Program-made: the position numbers and the translations under genes | Notes under the pieces: model-generated | The model's database searches: none | Told to the model about the DNA's origin: nothing | What the model saw: only the letters and a program-made list of their open reading frames with translations | Shown here: in pieces, positions 18,323-27,111 of the stretch | Position numbering within the stretch: position 1 is the first letter of the stretch | Layout: each line of letters starts with the position of its first letter | NCBI RefSeq assembly: GCF_051846915.1 | Contig: NZ_JBPYCR010000003.1 | Coordinates: forward strand, 1-64,000 | Direction: 5' to 3' | DNA: 64,000 nucleotides | Origin: JBPYCR01 sp051846915 | GTDB taxonomy: Bacteria; Bacillota; Bacilli; Bacillales; Amphibacillaceae

Positions 18323-18669
18323 TTTTTCTTTGGGCATTTATTGTAGGTGGAATCATTTGTGTCATCGGTCAAATCATGTTCGATGTGTTTAAGCTTACCC
18401 CTGCCCATACATTAACAACACTCGTTGTACTCGGTGCTGTACTGGATGGTTTCGGCTTGTATGAGCCGTTAATAAATTTTGCTGGCGCAGGTGCTACTGT
18501 TCCAATAACGAGCTTTGGAAATTCATTAGTGCATGGAGCAATGGCTGAAGCAGAGGAACATGGAATCATTGGAGTAGTTACCGGAATATTTGAAGTAACG
18601 AGTGCCGGCATCTCTTCTGCAATTATTTTCGGCGTGATCGGTGCTATTTTGTTTAAACCCAAAGGCTAA
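18319..18669 (+). CDS. spoVAEb: Stage V sporulation protein AE (AEb type)
   Basis: 116 aa membrane protein with about four helices: FLWAFIVGGIICVIGQIMFDVFKLTPAH, LDGFGLYEPLINFAGAGATVPITSFGNSLVHGAM and a glycine-rich last helix. It is paralogous to SpoVAC (shared AGAGxxVPITSFGN motif). Part of the dipicolinate channel. It overlaps spoVAD by 4 bases. Confidence 0.95.
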   Translation: MIFLWAFIVGGIICVIGQIMFDVFKLTPAHTLTTLVVLGAVLDGFGLYEPLINFAGAGATVPITSFGNSLVHGAMAEAEEHGIIGVVTGIFEVTSAGISSAIIFGVIGAILFKPKG

Positions 18670-18684
18670 AAAGGAGAATTGCTT

Positions 18685-18885
18685 ATGACAGTTGGCTCAC
18701 AAGTAAAAAGTTGCTTCGCATCTATAAAAAGTGCAGAAGCAACATTACAGCAATTACAAAATAAAACAGAAAACAATGAATCAAGGCAAGCCTTCGAGCA
18801 GGCTGCCACATTAGTCAACGAAGCCAGGCAAGAGCTCGAGCAGCAAGTCATTTATCTTACAAATGAAGAGCCACAATATAAATAA
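18685..18885 (+). CDS. DUF1657 protein, sixth gene of the spoVA-2mob-type operon
   Basis: 66 aa from the ATG at 18685, placed after AAAGGAG; an in-frame TTG at 18679 is too close. MTVGSQVKSCFASIKSAEATLQQLQNKTENNESRQAF, ending EEPQYK. It is the second free-standing DUF1657 in the operon and a third DUF1657-like stretch ends the YetF protein downstream. It is followed by the 52-bp repeat array. Confidence 0.87.
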   Translation: MTVGSQVKSCFASIKSAEATLQQLQNKTENNESRQAFEQAATLVNEARQELEQQVIYLTNEEPQYK

Positions 18886-18950
18886 AAAAGTACCGGTCAC
18901 CCGTTTAACCATAAATGTCAACATGTACACTTGTTCCAAGCTCCCAACGT

Positions 18951-19330
18951 GACCGAAAATGACCCATATGCTACTTTTCAGGCACGAGGCAGCTTCCAGC
19001 GTGACCGAAAACAATCCATATGCTACTGTTCGGGAACGAGGCAGCTTCCAGCGTGACCGAATACAACCCATATGCTACTTTTCGGGGACGAGGCAGCTTC
19101 CAGTGTGACCGAAAACGAACCATATGCTACTTTGCGGGAACGAGGCAGCTCCCAACGTGACCGAAAACGACCCATATGCTGATTTTCGAGAACGAGGCAG
19201 CTTCCAGCGTGACCGAAAACTATTCATATGCTGCTTTTCGGGAACAAGGCGACTCCCTGCGTAACCGAAAACAATCCATATGCTACTTTTCGGGAACGAG
19301 GCAGCTTCCAGCGTGACCGAATACAACCCA
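18951..19330. repeat. 52-bp tandem repeat array, seven full units plus a 16-bp partial
   Basis: Units start at 18951, 19003, 19055, 19107, 19159, 19211 and 19263, each exactly 52 bp, then a partial unit 19315-19330. A typical unit runs GACCGAAAACGACCCATATG-CTACTTTTCGGGAACGAGGC-AGCTTCCAGCGT. Each has CATATG at positions 15-20, and most can form CCGAAAA...TTTTCGG stems. A degenerate end piece (about 18932-18950) precedes it. Copies differ by up to about ten bases, so the array is not a recent duplication. There are no unique spacers, so it is not CRISPR. Minus-strand open frames here are a by-product of the lack of stops. Confidence 0.9.
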
Positions 19331-19355
19331 GATTAACACAGAAAGGAAATGACGT

Positions 19356-20213
19356 ATGCCTGATTGGACTATGATCATTCTTCGATCAACTACATTGCTC
19401 ATTGTTTTGTTTTTCCTGACAAAGTGGCTTGGTAAAAAACAGATTTCACAATTAAGTATTTTTGAATATATTACCGGTATTGTATTGGGTGGTATTGTAG
19501 CAATTCATTCTTTTGATTTGGATTCCAATATTCTATATGGGTTAATCGCTATGTTCGTTTGGTTTATTATTCCTTACGCAGTAGAATTCATCGCTTTAAA
19601 AAGTAAAACATTTCGCGACTTTACTCAAGGAAAAAGTACTGTTTTTATTCAAGATGGAAAAATTATGGAAGACAATTTAAAAAAAGAAGGATTTTCCACG
19701 GACGATTTACTGCAACACTTACGCGACAATGATGTTTTTCATGCAGCAAATGTGGAATTTGCCGTTCTTGAGCCGTCCGGAACGTTAAGTGTACTTCCAA
19801 AAAAAGAAAACCAGGCACTAACTGCAAAAGACCTTGGTATTACATTAGCCCCCGAAAAAGAACCGCAAACTGTCATTATGGATGGAAAAATTCAGTTGGA
19901 ATCATTGGCAAACTTATCTTTAAACCAGAATTGGCTAGAAACCGAATTGGAAAAATTAAACGTGAGCATTGAAAATGTTTTTTTAGCTCAAGCAGACAAT
20001 GACGGGCAATTAACCGTGGATCTGTATGATGACAAAATTGCGGTTCCAAGTCCCATAGAAAAGCCACTACTCCTCGCTACATTAAAAAAATGCCAAGCTG
20101 ATCTGGAACTTTTTGCACTTGAAACAAATAATGAACAATCCAAACAAATGTATGAAAGAAACAGCCAAAAACTGCAGCAAGCAATCGATACCGTTTCTCC
20201 TTATTTAAAATAA
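19356..20213 (+). CDS. YetF-type DUF421 membrane protein with C-terminal DUF1657 domain
   Basis: 285 aa. Three membrane helices lie in the first 85 residues, followed by the soluble DUF421 domain (TFRDFTQGKSTVFIQDGKIMEDNLKKEGFSTDDLLQHLR; ENVFLAQADNDGQLTVDLYDD). The last 50 residues (LLATLKKCQADLELFALETNNEQSKQMYERNSQK) align with the two DUF1657 proteins encoded upstream. This DUF421+DUF1657 architecture is characteristic of the last gene of spoVA-2mob. It is separated from the rest of the operon by the 52-bp array, so it may be transcribed through the array or have its own start. GAAAGGAAATGACGT precedes the ATG. Confidence 0.88.
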   Translation: MPDWTMIILRSTTLLIVLFFLTKWLGKKQISQLSIFEYITGIVLGGIVAIHSFDLDSNILYGLIAMFVWFIIPYAVEFIALKSKTFRDFTQGKSTVFIQDGKIMEDNLKKEGFSTDDLLQHLRDNDVFHAANVEFAVLEPSGTLSVLPKKENQALTAKDLGITLAPEKEPQTVIMDGKIQLESLANLSLNQNWLETELEKLNVSIENVFLAQADNDGQLTVDLYDDKIAVPSPIEKPLLLATLKKCQADLELFALETNNEQSKQMYERNSQKLQQAIDTVSPYLK

Positions 20214-20247
20214 AAATAGTCCATCATTAGCTGAATGGGCTATTTTT
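20213..20247. terminator. Bidirectional terminator between yetF-type gene and the membrane protein gene
   Basis: AAAATAGTCCAT (20213-20224) pairs with ATGGGCTATTTT (20235-20246), with T-rich sequence on the plus strand side. It lies between convergent genes. Confidence 0.75.
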
Positions 20248-20719
20248 ATTTTCGGATCATTTTTACAATGATTATTTTAATGATCCAACCGATAAACAAT
20301 GCCAATGGCGTCGCAATAATTGGAAGCCATATCGGACCAATTAAATACCCGTTCACTTCAAATACAGATGAAAAGACAACTGCTACCGTTGTTAAAAAAG
20401 CGGTAATTGCAAGCGGCAAATAAGCATATGCTCCTCTACCACCACCCGCATCTTGATAAGCATCCCAGATAGCAAAAAAATATAAGCACGGATAAAACAT
20501 CACCCATTGATAATTCGTGGATGCAATTGCTTGTTCAATCTCCCCGTGAAAACTGTATATAATAACTTGATTCAACCTTCCCATTACATTCGTAACAAAT
20601 TCCAATCCAATCAATATAATTCCTTTAACATATTTTCGATTCAATAACTGCCCAAACCCCGGTAGCGCGATACTCCAAAGTAGCACTTCCCATTTTCTTT
20701 CTTTTATTGTCTTATCCAA
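20246..20719 (-). CDS. Multipass membrane protein of unknown function
   Basis: 157 aa with about four hydrophobic helices. The N-terminal SIALPGFGQLLNRKYVKGIILIGLEFV resembles the GxGQxYxxxxxKG pattern of TM2-like small membrane proteins, but I do not recognise the family. The start is TTG, three bases after the stop of the upstream DUF3231 gene, implying translational coupling. DUF3231 genes are often linked with spore functions, so a spore membrane role is possible. Confidence 0.7.
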   Translation of the reverse strand: MDKTIKERKWEVLLWSIALPGFGQLLNRKYVKGIILIGLEFVTNVMGRLNQVIIYSFHGEIEQAIASTNYQWVMFYPCLYFFAIWDAYQDAGGGRGAYAYLPLAITAFLTTVAVVFSSVFEVNGYLIGPIWLPIIATPLALFIGWIIKIIIVKMIRK

Positions 20720-20722
20720 TTA

Positions 20723-21736
20723 CTATTTAGCCAATCCTTTACGGTCAGCAGCAATTGGTGGTTGTTCCATCCACTCATTTTCAATGAGAAGTTCAATTCC
20801 ATCTTCTGCATACTTGGCAATTTCAGCCATTAACCGGGTATATTGAGCTGCGATATCTCGTCTTGGACTAGTTGATATAGACTTCCCATAACTACCAATA
20901 CCTGAACCAATAAGCGTCGAAATAAAAGTCAACATTAACTTATCAGAAAAAGGTGCTTCAGTAGAATCAGTTACTTCCGAAGAAAGAGGAACAACTGCAT
21001 TTCCTAAATAGCTTTCATTTAAGATTGATGTAAATACACCCACATGCTTTCTCGCTATATCACGCCCCTTTTCAAAATAGCGGCGTACTTCTTTTGATTG
21101 TGCAACTTGACTAAATGCTGTGATGACTGCTTCTCCCAGTGCATTACGTTTCGCATTATAAACTAGTTCCGTAATTTCGGAACCGATTAATGGTCGCTGC
21201 TCTCCTAACCATCCCTTTAAAAAACTCTCTTTTTCCACAAAATCAATTTGATTCGGTGCGGGAATGGATGGAGTTCGAATTAACAACCCTTTTTCTTTCA
21301 TTAACTCTTTTAAACGGATGTGCAAGTTTTGCGACTCCATTAGTGTGTTTGCAAAAACTTCGATAACATCCGTTCTTACTGCATTGACAACAGCCGCTCC
21401 ATAGTTGACGTATTCAAGTTCGGTTACACTCAATAGATAATGTAAGTAGAGTTGATCCGAAAAAATCCGCGGAGCATTCAAGTTAACATCGTGTTCTGTA
21501 AAACCCTGGGGTATCGGATAGTTTGCTTCTTCAAAAAACTTCACAACAATTGTCTTTCTTTTTTTCGACAATTGCATTCCTTTCTCCAACACTTGTTGAA
21601 CTTGTTCATCTTCAACATGGTTTGAAAAATACTTCATGCCACATAACGCGAGCGTTTCATATTGAAACATATTCCAAAGGTTAGTTATTTCGGCTGCAGT
21701 TAAAGGAATAGAATCCTTATCTTCTTGATGATCCAT
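20723..21736 (-). CDS. DUF3231 family protein (two-domain, ferritin-like helical)
   Basis: 337 aa, soluble, built of two similar all-helical halves. Each half has the pattern LTAAEITNLWNMFQYETLALCGMKYFSNHVEDEQ / IGSEITELVYNAKRNALGEAVITAFSQVAQSKEV followed by FFEEANYPIP or ARKHVGVFTSILNE. This is the usual full length for two-domain DUF3231 proteins of Bacillus. Function unknown; neighbours are spore genes. It is divergent from the ger operon. GGGAGATTTGCA precedes the ATG. Confidence 0.88.
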   Translation of the reverse strand: MDHQEDKDSIPLTAAEITNLWNMFQYETLALCGMKYFSNHVEDEQVQQVLEKGMQLSKKRKTIVVKFFEEANYPIPQGFTEHDVNLNAPRIFSDQLYLHYLLSVTELEYVNYGAAVVNAVRTDVIEVFANTLMESQNLHIRLKELMKEKGLLIRTPSIPAPNQIDFVEKESFLKGWLGEQRPLIGSEITELVYNAKRNALGEAVITAFSQVAQSKEVRRYFEKGRDIARKHVGVFTSILNESYLGNAVVPLSSEVTDSTEAPFSDKLMLTFISTLIGSGIGSYGKSISTSPRRDIAAQYTRLMAEIAKYAEDGIELLIENEWMEQPPIAADRKGLAK

Positions 21737-21866
21737 TGCAAATCTCCCTTTCCACAGTAAATTCTCGAATAATTTATCCTACTTATCCCTTTTTTATACA
21801 GTTTATTTAAATATACTTGAATAGAAATCTTATGCATGGGAAAAAGTAAGCGGTGAGGTGGATGGC

Positions 21867-23414
21867 GTGCGCTCTAAATTCAGAAGGAAAATACAAAAGT
21901 CAAAGCAAAATAAGAATGAAGATTTTGCATTACAATTATTCGATAAACTTGAAGATAACATAACGAATATAAAAAACATGCTTGACCATCCCGATGATCT
22001 AGTCATTCGGGATTTAATAATTGGAGAAGCTGAACATAGGTGTGCAGTCATTTACATCGATGGTATTGTCAACACCGACACAATACAAAATAATGTTTTG
22101 GCCAAGCTACAAAAAACTGATGAAAACAAATCTCAACTAGGTGGTCCGAAAAAACTATTTGATTATATATTCAATGAGAAGCTCTCAATCAATCATATCG
22201 AAAAGGGAAAGTCAATGGATGATGTCTCCCTTGCACTATTAACCGGCCATACAATTTTTTATTTAGACGGGATAAACCAAGCGATCCTTATCGAAACAAA
22301 AGGAGGGGAATATCGCGGTATTGAAGAGCCGGTGTCAGAAACACTCATTCGTGGTCCTCGGGAAGGTTTTATTGAAAATTTAGGTACTAATTTGGCAATC
22401 ATTCGTAGAAATATTGCCGAGCCCAATTTACGGTTACAGGCGTATAAAACAGGGCGCCGCAGCAAAAAGAATCTTGTTGTCGCATATATTGATGGCATTG
22501 TTCATCCAGATCTGGTCAAAGAAGTCAATAGGCGCTTGAAAACGATAGACATAGATGGTGCCGCGGATACAGGGTATATTGAAGAATGGATTGAAGATAG
22601 CTTCTTATCCCCTTTTCCACAAATGTTAAATACCGAACGACCCGATAAAGTAATTGCAGCAATGATGCAGGGAAAAGTTGGTGTTTTTTTAGATGGTACT
22701 CCAGTTGTATTAATTCTGCCAATCAACTTTGGAAATGCACTGCAATCACCAGAGGATTACTATGAGCGCTGGACGATCGGCAGCCTATTGCGAGTTATTC
22801 GCTATTTAGGTGCCTTCATCTCCATCTTTTTACCGTCATTATATATTGCATTAATTTCTTATCATCCCGGTATGATTCCTTCTGACTTAGCTTTTTCCAT
22901 TGCAGCATCAAGAGAAGGCGTTCCTTTTCCTGCTGCAATAGAAGCAGTATTAATGGTAATCACTATGGAATTATTACAAGAGGCAGGAGCTCGCCTGCCG
23001 CAAACTATAGGACAGACGATTGGTATTGTTGGCGGTCTTGTCATCGGCGAAGCTGCTGTTCAAGCTGGGATTGTTAGTCCGATTATGGTTATCGTCGTTG
23101 CATTAACAGCAATAGCAACCTTTGCTGTTCCTTCTTACAGTGTGGCCATTTCCTTTCGGATCGTGCGATTCGGTTTTATTTTTGCAGCAGGTGTTCTAGG
23201 GTTGTATGGGATCATTCTTGTTTATATTATGATTAACATCCATTTCGTTAACTTAAAAAGCTTCGGAATTCCTTATTCCGTTCCTTTTGCTCCATTTATA
23301 GCTGTTGACTGGAAGGATCTTATCATCCGTTCACCGATACCAACCATTAAAAAACGACCAGTTTATTTGAAGACTGAAGATCCTAATCGTTTACGGAAAA
23401 GGAGGAGGAATTAA
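21867..23414 (+). CDS. GerA family germinant receptor subunit A
   Basis: 515 aa. The N-terminal soluble domain runs to about 270 (DDLVIRDLIIGEAEHRCAVIYIDGIVN, GVFLDGTPVVLILP), followed by about five to six membrane segments with the conserved FISIFLPSLYIALISYHPGMIP, PFPAAIEAVLMVITMELLQEAGARLP and GIVGGLVIGEAAVQAGIVSP. The GTG at 21867 lies 8 bases after GAGG and is preferred over a GTG at 21858. It is the oligomer-forming subunit of an inner-spore-membrane nutrient receptor. First of three linked ger genes with a fourth tiny ORF. Confidence 0.95.
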   Translation: MRSKFRRKIQKSKQNKNEDFALQLFDKLEDNITNIKNMLDHPDDLVIRDLIIGEAEHRCAVIYIDGIVNTDTIQNNVLAKLQKTDENKSQLGGPKKLFDYIFNEKLSINHIEKGKSMDDVSLALLTGHTIFYLDGINQAILIETKGGEYRGIEEPVSETLIRGPREGFIENLGTNLAIIRRNIAEPNLRLQAYKTGRRSKKNLVVAYIDGIVHPDLVKEVNRRLKTIDIDGAADTGYIEEWIEDSFLSPFPQMLNTERPDKVIAAMMQGKVGVFLDGTPVVLILPINFGNALQSPEDYYERWTIGSLLRVIRYLGAFISIFLPSLYIALISYHPGMIPSDLAFSIAASREGVPFPAAIEAVLMVITMELLQEAGARLPQTIGQTIGIVGGLVIGEAAVQAGIVSPIMVIVVALTAIATFAVPSYSVAISFRIVRFGFIFAAGVLGLYGIILVYIMINIHFVNLKSFGIPYSVPFAPFIAVDWKDLIIRSPIPTIKKRPVYLKTEDPNRLRKRRRN

Positions 23415-23416
23415 TC

Positions 23417-24523
23417 ATGAACCCGTTTAAGTATAGTGATGAAACGATTAGTGAAAGAGAGTTCATGCTTGCTCTTCCTTCCATCATAATCGGTGTTACA
23501 ATCCTTTCTTTACCATATCAAGTGGCACAGGTAACTTCCGGATCTGACGGTTGGATCGCAATCATTATCGGCGGACTCATTATTGGATTCTTTTCCTGGT
23601 TAGGTGCTAAATTGGCGAGTACGTTTCACGATCAGAGCTTTTTTTCTTACTCAAGTTCACTTGTTACGAAACCCGTCGCTTTCGTTTTCACTGTTACATA
23701 TATAATGATCGCAATTACCATTTCAGCATATGTCGTCCGTTCCTTTTCCGATATTTTAAAAGAATATTTATTCAGTAAGACACCGGTTGAAGTCCTTGCT
23801 CTTACTTTAATTCTTATTGTTGTCTATGCCGTTTCCGGGTCTCGAGCGGGCGTGTTTCGGTTAAATATTTTGTTTTTGCCGATCATTCTTGTTGTCATTA
23901 CCATCATCATATTATTTAATATCCATTGGATTGAACTGAACAATTTTTTTCCACTCTTTCAAACAAGTATGAAAGAATATGTTCAAGCAACCGGATACAG
24001 TGTCGGTGGTTATGTTGGATTTGGCATTGTATTATTTTATGTATTAATCGTAAATAAACCTATACAAGTACCAAAAGTAACACTTTATGGAATAGCTGTC
24101 CCAGTTATTCTTTATACAGTCATATTTTTAGTTACCATTGGTGTTTTTGGCAACTATACGACTTCAAACTTATTACATCCGACAATAAGTCTGGCAAAGC
24201 GGGTCGAGTTTCCAGGAGGCATATTCGAGCGGATTGAATCGGTTTTTTTTGTCATTTGGACGATGGCTATTTTTAATACAACGACCATCTCCCTTGATTC
24301 AGCTGTTTTACTCATTCAGTCGATATTTAAACAGGTGAAGAAAATTAAGATTTTATTTTTGTTAGCACCCATTGTTTATTATTTGAGCATGTTGCCGCAA
24401 AATTATCTCCAAGTCAAAAATTTAGCAACCTACATGATTATGTTTATCATTCCTTTTACAATTTCGGTCATTTCCTTGTTATTCATCACCGCTTGGATAA
24501 AAGGAGTGTTTCGGAGTGGGTAA
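23417..24523 (+). CDS. GerB family spore germination permease (receptor subunit B)
   Basis: 368 aa with ten predicted membrane helices, an APC-fold protein. It begins NPFKYSDETISEREFMLALPSIIIGVTILSLPYQVAQ, a family hallmark. GerB subunits bind the germinant (amino acid or sugar). It starts 2 bases after the A-subunit stop, with GGAGGAGG as ribosome site, and overlaps the C-subunit start by 8 bases. Confidence 0.95.
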   Translation: MNPFKYSDETISEREFMLALPSIIIGVTILSLPYQVAQVTSGSDGWIAIIIGGLIIGFFSWLGAKLASTFHDQSFFSYSSSLVTKPVAFVFTVTYIMIAITISAYVVRSFSDILKEYLFSKTPVEVLALTLILIVVYAVSGSRAGVFRLNILFLPIILVVITIIILFNIHWIELNNFFPLFQTSMKEYVQATGYSVGGYVGFGIVLFYVLIVNKPIQVPKVTLYGIAVPVILYTVIFLVTIGVFGNYTTSNLLHPTISLAKRVEFPGGIFERIESVFFVIWTMAIFNTTTISLDSAVLLIQSIFKQVKKIKILFLLAPIVYYLSMLPQNYLQVKNLATYMIMFIIPFTISVISLLFITAWIKGVFRSG

Positions 24524-25688
24524 AATCGGTTTTATGTTTTTCAGTTTATGCAGTTTATTCACATTAACCGGGTGTTGGGATTCCGCGTCGATCGAAGACC
24601 GTGGTTTTGTCATTGGCACGGCAATTGATATGGAAGAGCAAACAACAAAGGAACCGATATTGTCAATGACTAATCAATTTGTCATCCCGCGCAACGTCCC
24701 ATCAGCGCCAACCCAAGGGGGTACCGATGAAGATCCTTTCATGAATATTACAGCAGAAGGAAAAAGTTTGTTTCAAATTGACCAAGAAATGTTCGAACGA
24801 ACAGATAAGTTTTTATTTTATGAGCACTTAAAAATTATTATTATTTCTGAGAAAATTGCTCAAACTCCACACTTGTTTTCCAGCATTCTTGATACTTATA
24901 TACGTGACCCGGAAATGCGCAGGGGGATTTATGTAGTTATAGCCGAGGAAGCGAAGCCACTACTCGAATCACATCCAAAAGCGCAAAAAATGCCTGCTAT
25001 CTTTATCGAATCACTATTAAAGGCATCCGCTGATAGAGCAGGTTTACTAACACCGAAAATTATAGGCGATGTAAATGAACATTTGATAAGAAAATCAAGT
25101 TATGTTTTACCAATGATAACTCCTATGGAAAGTCGAATTAAATATAATGGTGGGGGTGTGTTTCATGGATATAAAGATCAAATGGTCGGAACACTAACTG
25201 ATAAGGAAATGATTGGGCTCAACTTCGTTCTGACTGAAAGCAAAGGTGCTATATTAGAAGTGAATTCCAATGGAAAAGTAATAACAGGTGAAATAAAAAA
25301 AATACGTAGCAAAGTAACGATCGATCCAACAGACGTACAGCAAATAAAAGCGACCATTCAAATTGATGTTAGAGTAATTATAAAAGAGATTTTAGGCATA
25401 GAAAACCTACAATCAAAAAAAGCCTTACAAAAAATAGAGGATACATTTTCTGACCATATTGAAAAGCTTGTTAAGGATATTTTCATAAAGGCGCAAGATG
25501 ACTTCAATGCAGATATATTCCAGTTGAACTACGCTTTGCAATCACGTCACCCGGACGTATGGAAAAAAATAAAAGACGATTGGGAGCATGGGGCTAATTA
25601 TTTTTCGCAAGTAGATTTGAATTTGGAAGTTGAAACAAACATTCCTTCCGTCGGAAATACTATACAAATAGAAGGTCGAAATGAGTGA
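24516..25688 (+). CDS. GerC family germinant receptor lipoprotein (subunit C)
   Basis: 390 aa. GTG start after AAGGAGTG, then a lipoprotein signal ending LFTLTGCWD, and the conserved IEDRGFVIGTAIDM. Later come PILSMTNQFVIPRNVPSA and the C-terminal GerC domain (ADIFQLNYALQSRHPDVWKKIKDDWEHG). This is the lipid-anchored, outward-facing subunit. Length is normal for the family. Confidence 0.95.
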   Translation: MGKIGFMFFSLCSLFTLTGCWDSASIEDRGFVIGTAIDMEEQTTKEPILSMTNQFVIPRNVPSAPTQGGTDEDPFMNITAEGKSLFQIDQEMFERTDKFLFYEHLKIIIISEKIAQTPHLFSSILDTYIRDPEMRRGIYVVIAEEAKPLLESHPKAQKMPAIFIESLLKASADRAGLLTPKIIGDVNEHLIRKSSYVLPMITPMESRIKYNGGGVFHGYKDQMVGTLTDKEMIGLNFVLTESKGAILEVNSNGKVITGEIKKIRSKVTIDPTDVQQIKATIQIDVRVIIKEILGIENLQSKKALQKIEDTFSDHIEKLVKDIFIKAQDDFNADIFQLNYALQSRHPDVWKKIKDDWEHGANYFSQVDLNLEVETNIPSVGNTIQIEGRNE

Positions 25689-25834
25689 TTGTTATGTGGG
25701 ATGCAGTGAAGGATAGTTTAAGCATTATAAATATCATATGTACAGCACTTGCTTTCGCTATACCTTATGTTGTTTACAAAATCAATCAACGCCTTCATAA
25801 ATATGGAGACCCGCCATGGAAGAAACAAGAATAA
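25685..25834 (+). CDS. Small membrane protein at the end of the ger operon, possible D subunit
   Basis: 49 aa from a GTG at 25685 that overlaps the gerC-type stop (GTGA) and is spaced 9 bases from AAGG; an ATG at 25694 is also possible. Sequence: MIVMWDAVKDSLSIINII, one membrane helix, then a basic amphipathic tail YKINQRLHKYGDPPWKKQE. Some GerA operons carry a small fourth D gene encoding a two-helix protein that tunes germination. The position fits; the single helix is shorter than described D proteins. Confidence 0.6.
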   Translation: MIVMWDAVKDSLSIINIICTALAFAIPYVVYKINQRLHKYGDPPWKKQE

Positions 25835-25959
25835 GGCCTTAGGTTAACAAGTTATCAGAGAAGGGCGCATATCCGTATTTGATGTGATATATCCGTATAT
25901 GGGGACGTGTGATCAAATTTAATTAGATCAATCGTTATACTCTCTTTACATAAAGAAAA

Positions 25960-25980
25960 CCGGAGCAACATGTACTCCGG
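25960..25980 (-). terminator. Terminator of the MDR oxidoreductase gene
   Basis: CCGGAG (25960-25965) and CTCCGG (25975-25980) form a stem; on the minus strand it is followed by TTTTCTTT. It lies between convergent genes. Confidence 0.7.
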
Positions 25981-25991
25981 CTATTAAGTAT

Positions 25992-26975
25992 TTATTCGCT
26001 TATTCGAATCGCAATTTTTCCAAACTGCTTGTTCGGCTCTAGATAATCAAAGGCTGCTTGTGTCTCATCCAATGTAAACGTACGGTCTACAACCGGATGG
26101 ATATTGTGCTCTTCCATAAAGGCTAGCAATTCTTTCAATTCTTCCCTGCTGCCCATAGTTGAACCGAACAAGTGATATTGGCTATAGAAAAAGTTCCGCA
26201 AATTCAAATCGACCGTGTCTCCTGTTGTCGCACCGAAAATGACTACGCGCCCTCCTTTTTTCACTATTTCCAATGACCTGTTAAAAGTGGCCCGTCCAAC
26301 ACTGTCAATGACAAGATCAATCGTTTCCTTTTCCAATTCCTCAGGCCAATCAGAGTTAGTATCGATTGCCTTAGCCGCTCCAAGTTTCAATGCTTCTTCT
26401 CTTTTTTTCTCACTTCTCGATGTCACAATTACTCTCGCCCCAACACTTTTGGCAAAAGAAATTAGATATGTCGCAACGCCGCTTCCCGCACCTGGGATAA
26501 ATACGGTTTCTCCTTTTTTTAGATGACCTTTCGTAAACATAGCCCGGTAACCTGTCAAAGCTGCAAGCGCTAATACTCCTGACTCTTCCCATGATAAATG
26601 TGACGGCTTTTTTTCCACTTGTTCCGCACTAATAACGATTTTATCCGCTAATGTTCCGTGATCAGGCATTCCTAATATGTCAAACCCTTCCGGAGGGAAC
26701 GCACTATTATCATACCAGCGCAGTGCAGGGTTAATAATCACTTCATCCCCCGGCTTTACCTTTTGCACATCTTCCCCAACAGATTCAACGATTCCTGCCC
26801 CGTCGGAACCCAAAATTAATGGCTCTTCTTTCACACCGTGACGATTCGTAATATATAAATCACGTCGATTTAAACCGGCAACTCGAAGCGCAATAACTAC
26901 TTCTCCTTTTCTCGCTTCCGGTTCAGGCATTTCATTTACACTTAATATTCCATTTTCTAAAACAAACGCTTTCAT
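25992..26975 (-). CDS. Medium-chain dehydrogenase/reductase, quinone oxidoreductase-like
   Basis: 327 aa from the ATG at 26975, eight bases after AAAGGA; an in-frame ATG at 26984 is too close. The GroES-like half has VAGLNRRDLYITNRHG and LGSDGAGIVESVGEDVQKVKPGDEVIINP. The Rossmann half has FIPGAGSGVATYLISFAKSVGARVIVTSRS. The catalytic-zinc cysteine of alcohol dehydrogenases is replaced (AGLNRRD), so it is a zinc-independent NADPH oxidoreductase (YogA/crotonyl-CoA or quinone reductase-like). Monocistronic. Confidence 0.9.
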   Translation of the reverse strand: MKAFVLENGILSVNEMPEPEARKGEVVIALRVAGLNRRDLYITNRHGVKEEPLILGSDGAGIVESVGEDVQKVKPGDEVIINPALRWYDNSAFPPEGFDILGMPDHGTLADKIVISAEQVEKKPSHLSWEESGVLALAALTGYRAMFTKGHLKKGETVFIPGAGSGVATYLISFAKSVGARVIVTSRSEKKREEALKLGAAKAIDTNSDWPEELEKETIDLVIDSVGRATFNRSLEIVKKGGRVVIFGATTGDTVDLNLRNFFYSQYHLFGSTMGSREELKELLAFMEEHNIHPVVDRTFTLDETQAAFDYLEPNKQFGKIAIRISE

Positions 26976-27111
26976 TTCATACATCCTTTCAAAGCATTAT
27001 AATCCCTATGGTATAGAAGTTTCGATAGGCATCAATTTCCGCTTATTTCAAAATAACTGCTGAACTGTTCAAGCTCTTCTTCATTAACTATATCATGATA
27101 GAAGAGCGGAA

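Noticed and set aside
18811..19326. Minus-strand protein genes across the 52-bp array
   Set aside because: The frames are open only because the repeat lacks stops; they have no ribosome sites and their sequence shifts frame every unit.
18951..19330. CRISPR array
   Set aside because: The whole 52-bp unit repeats; there are no unique spacers and no cas genes.
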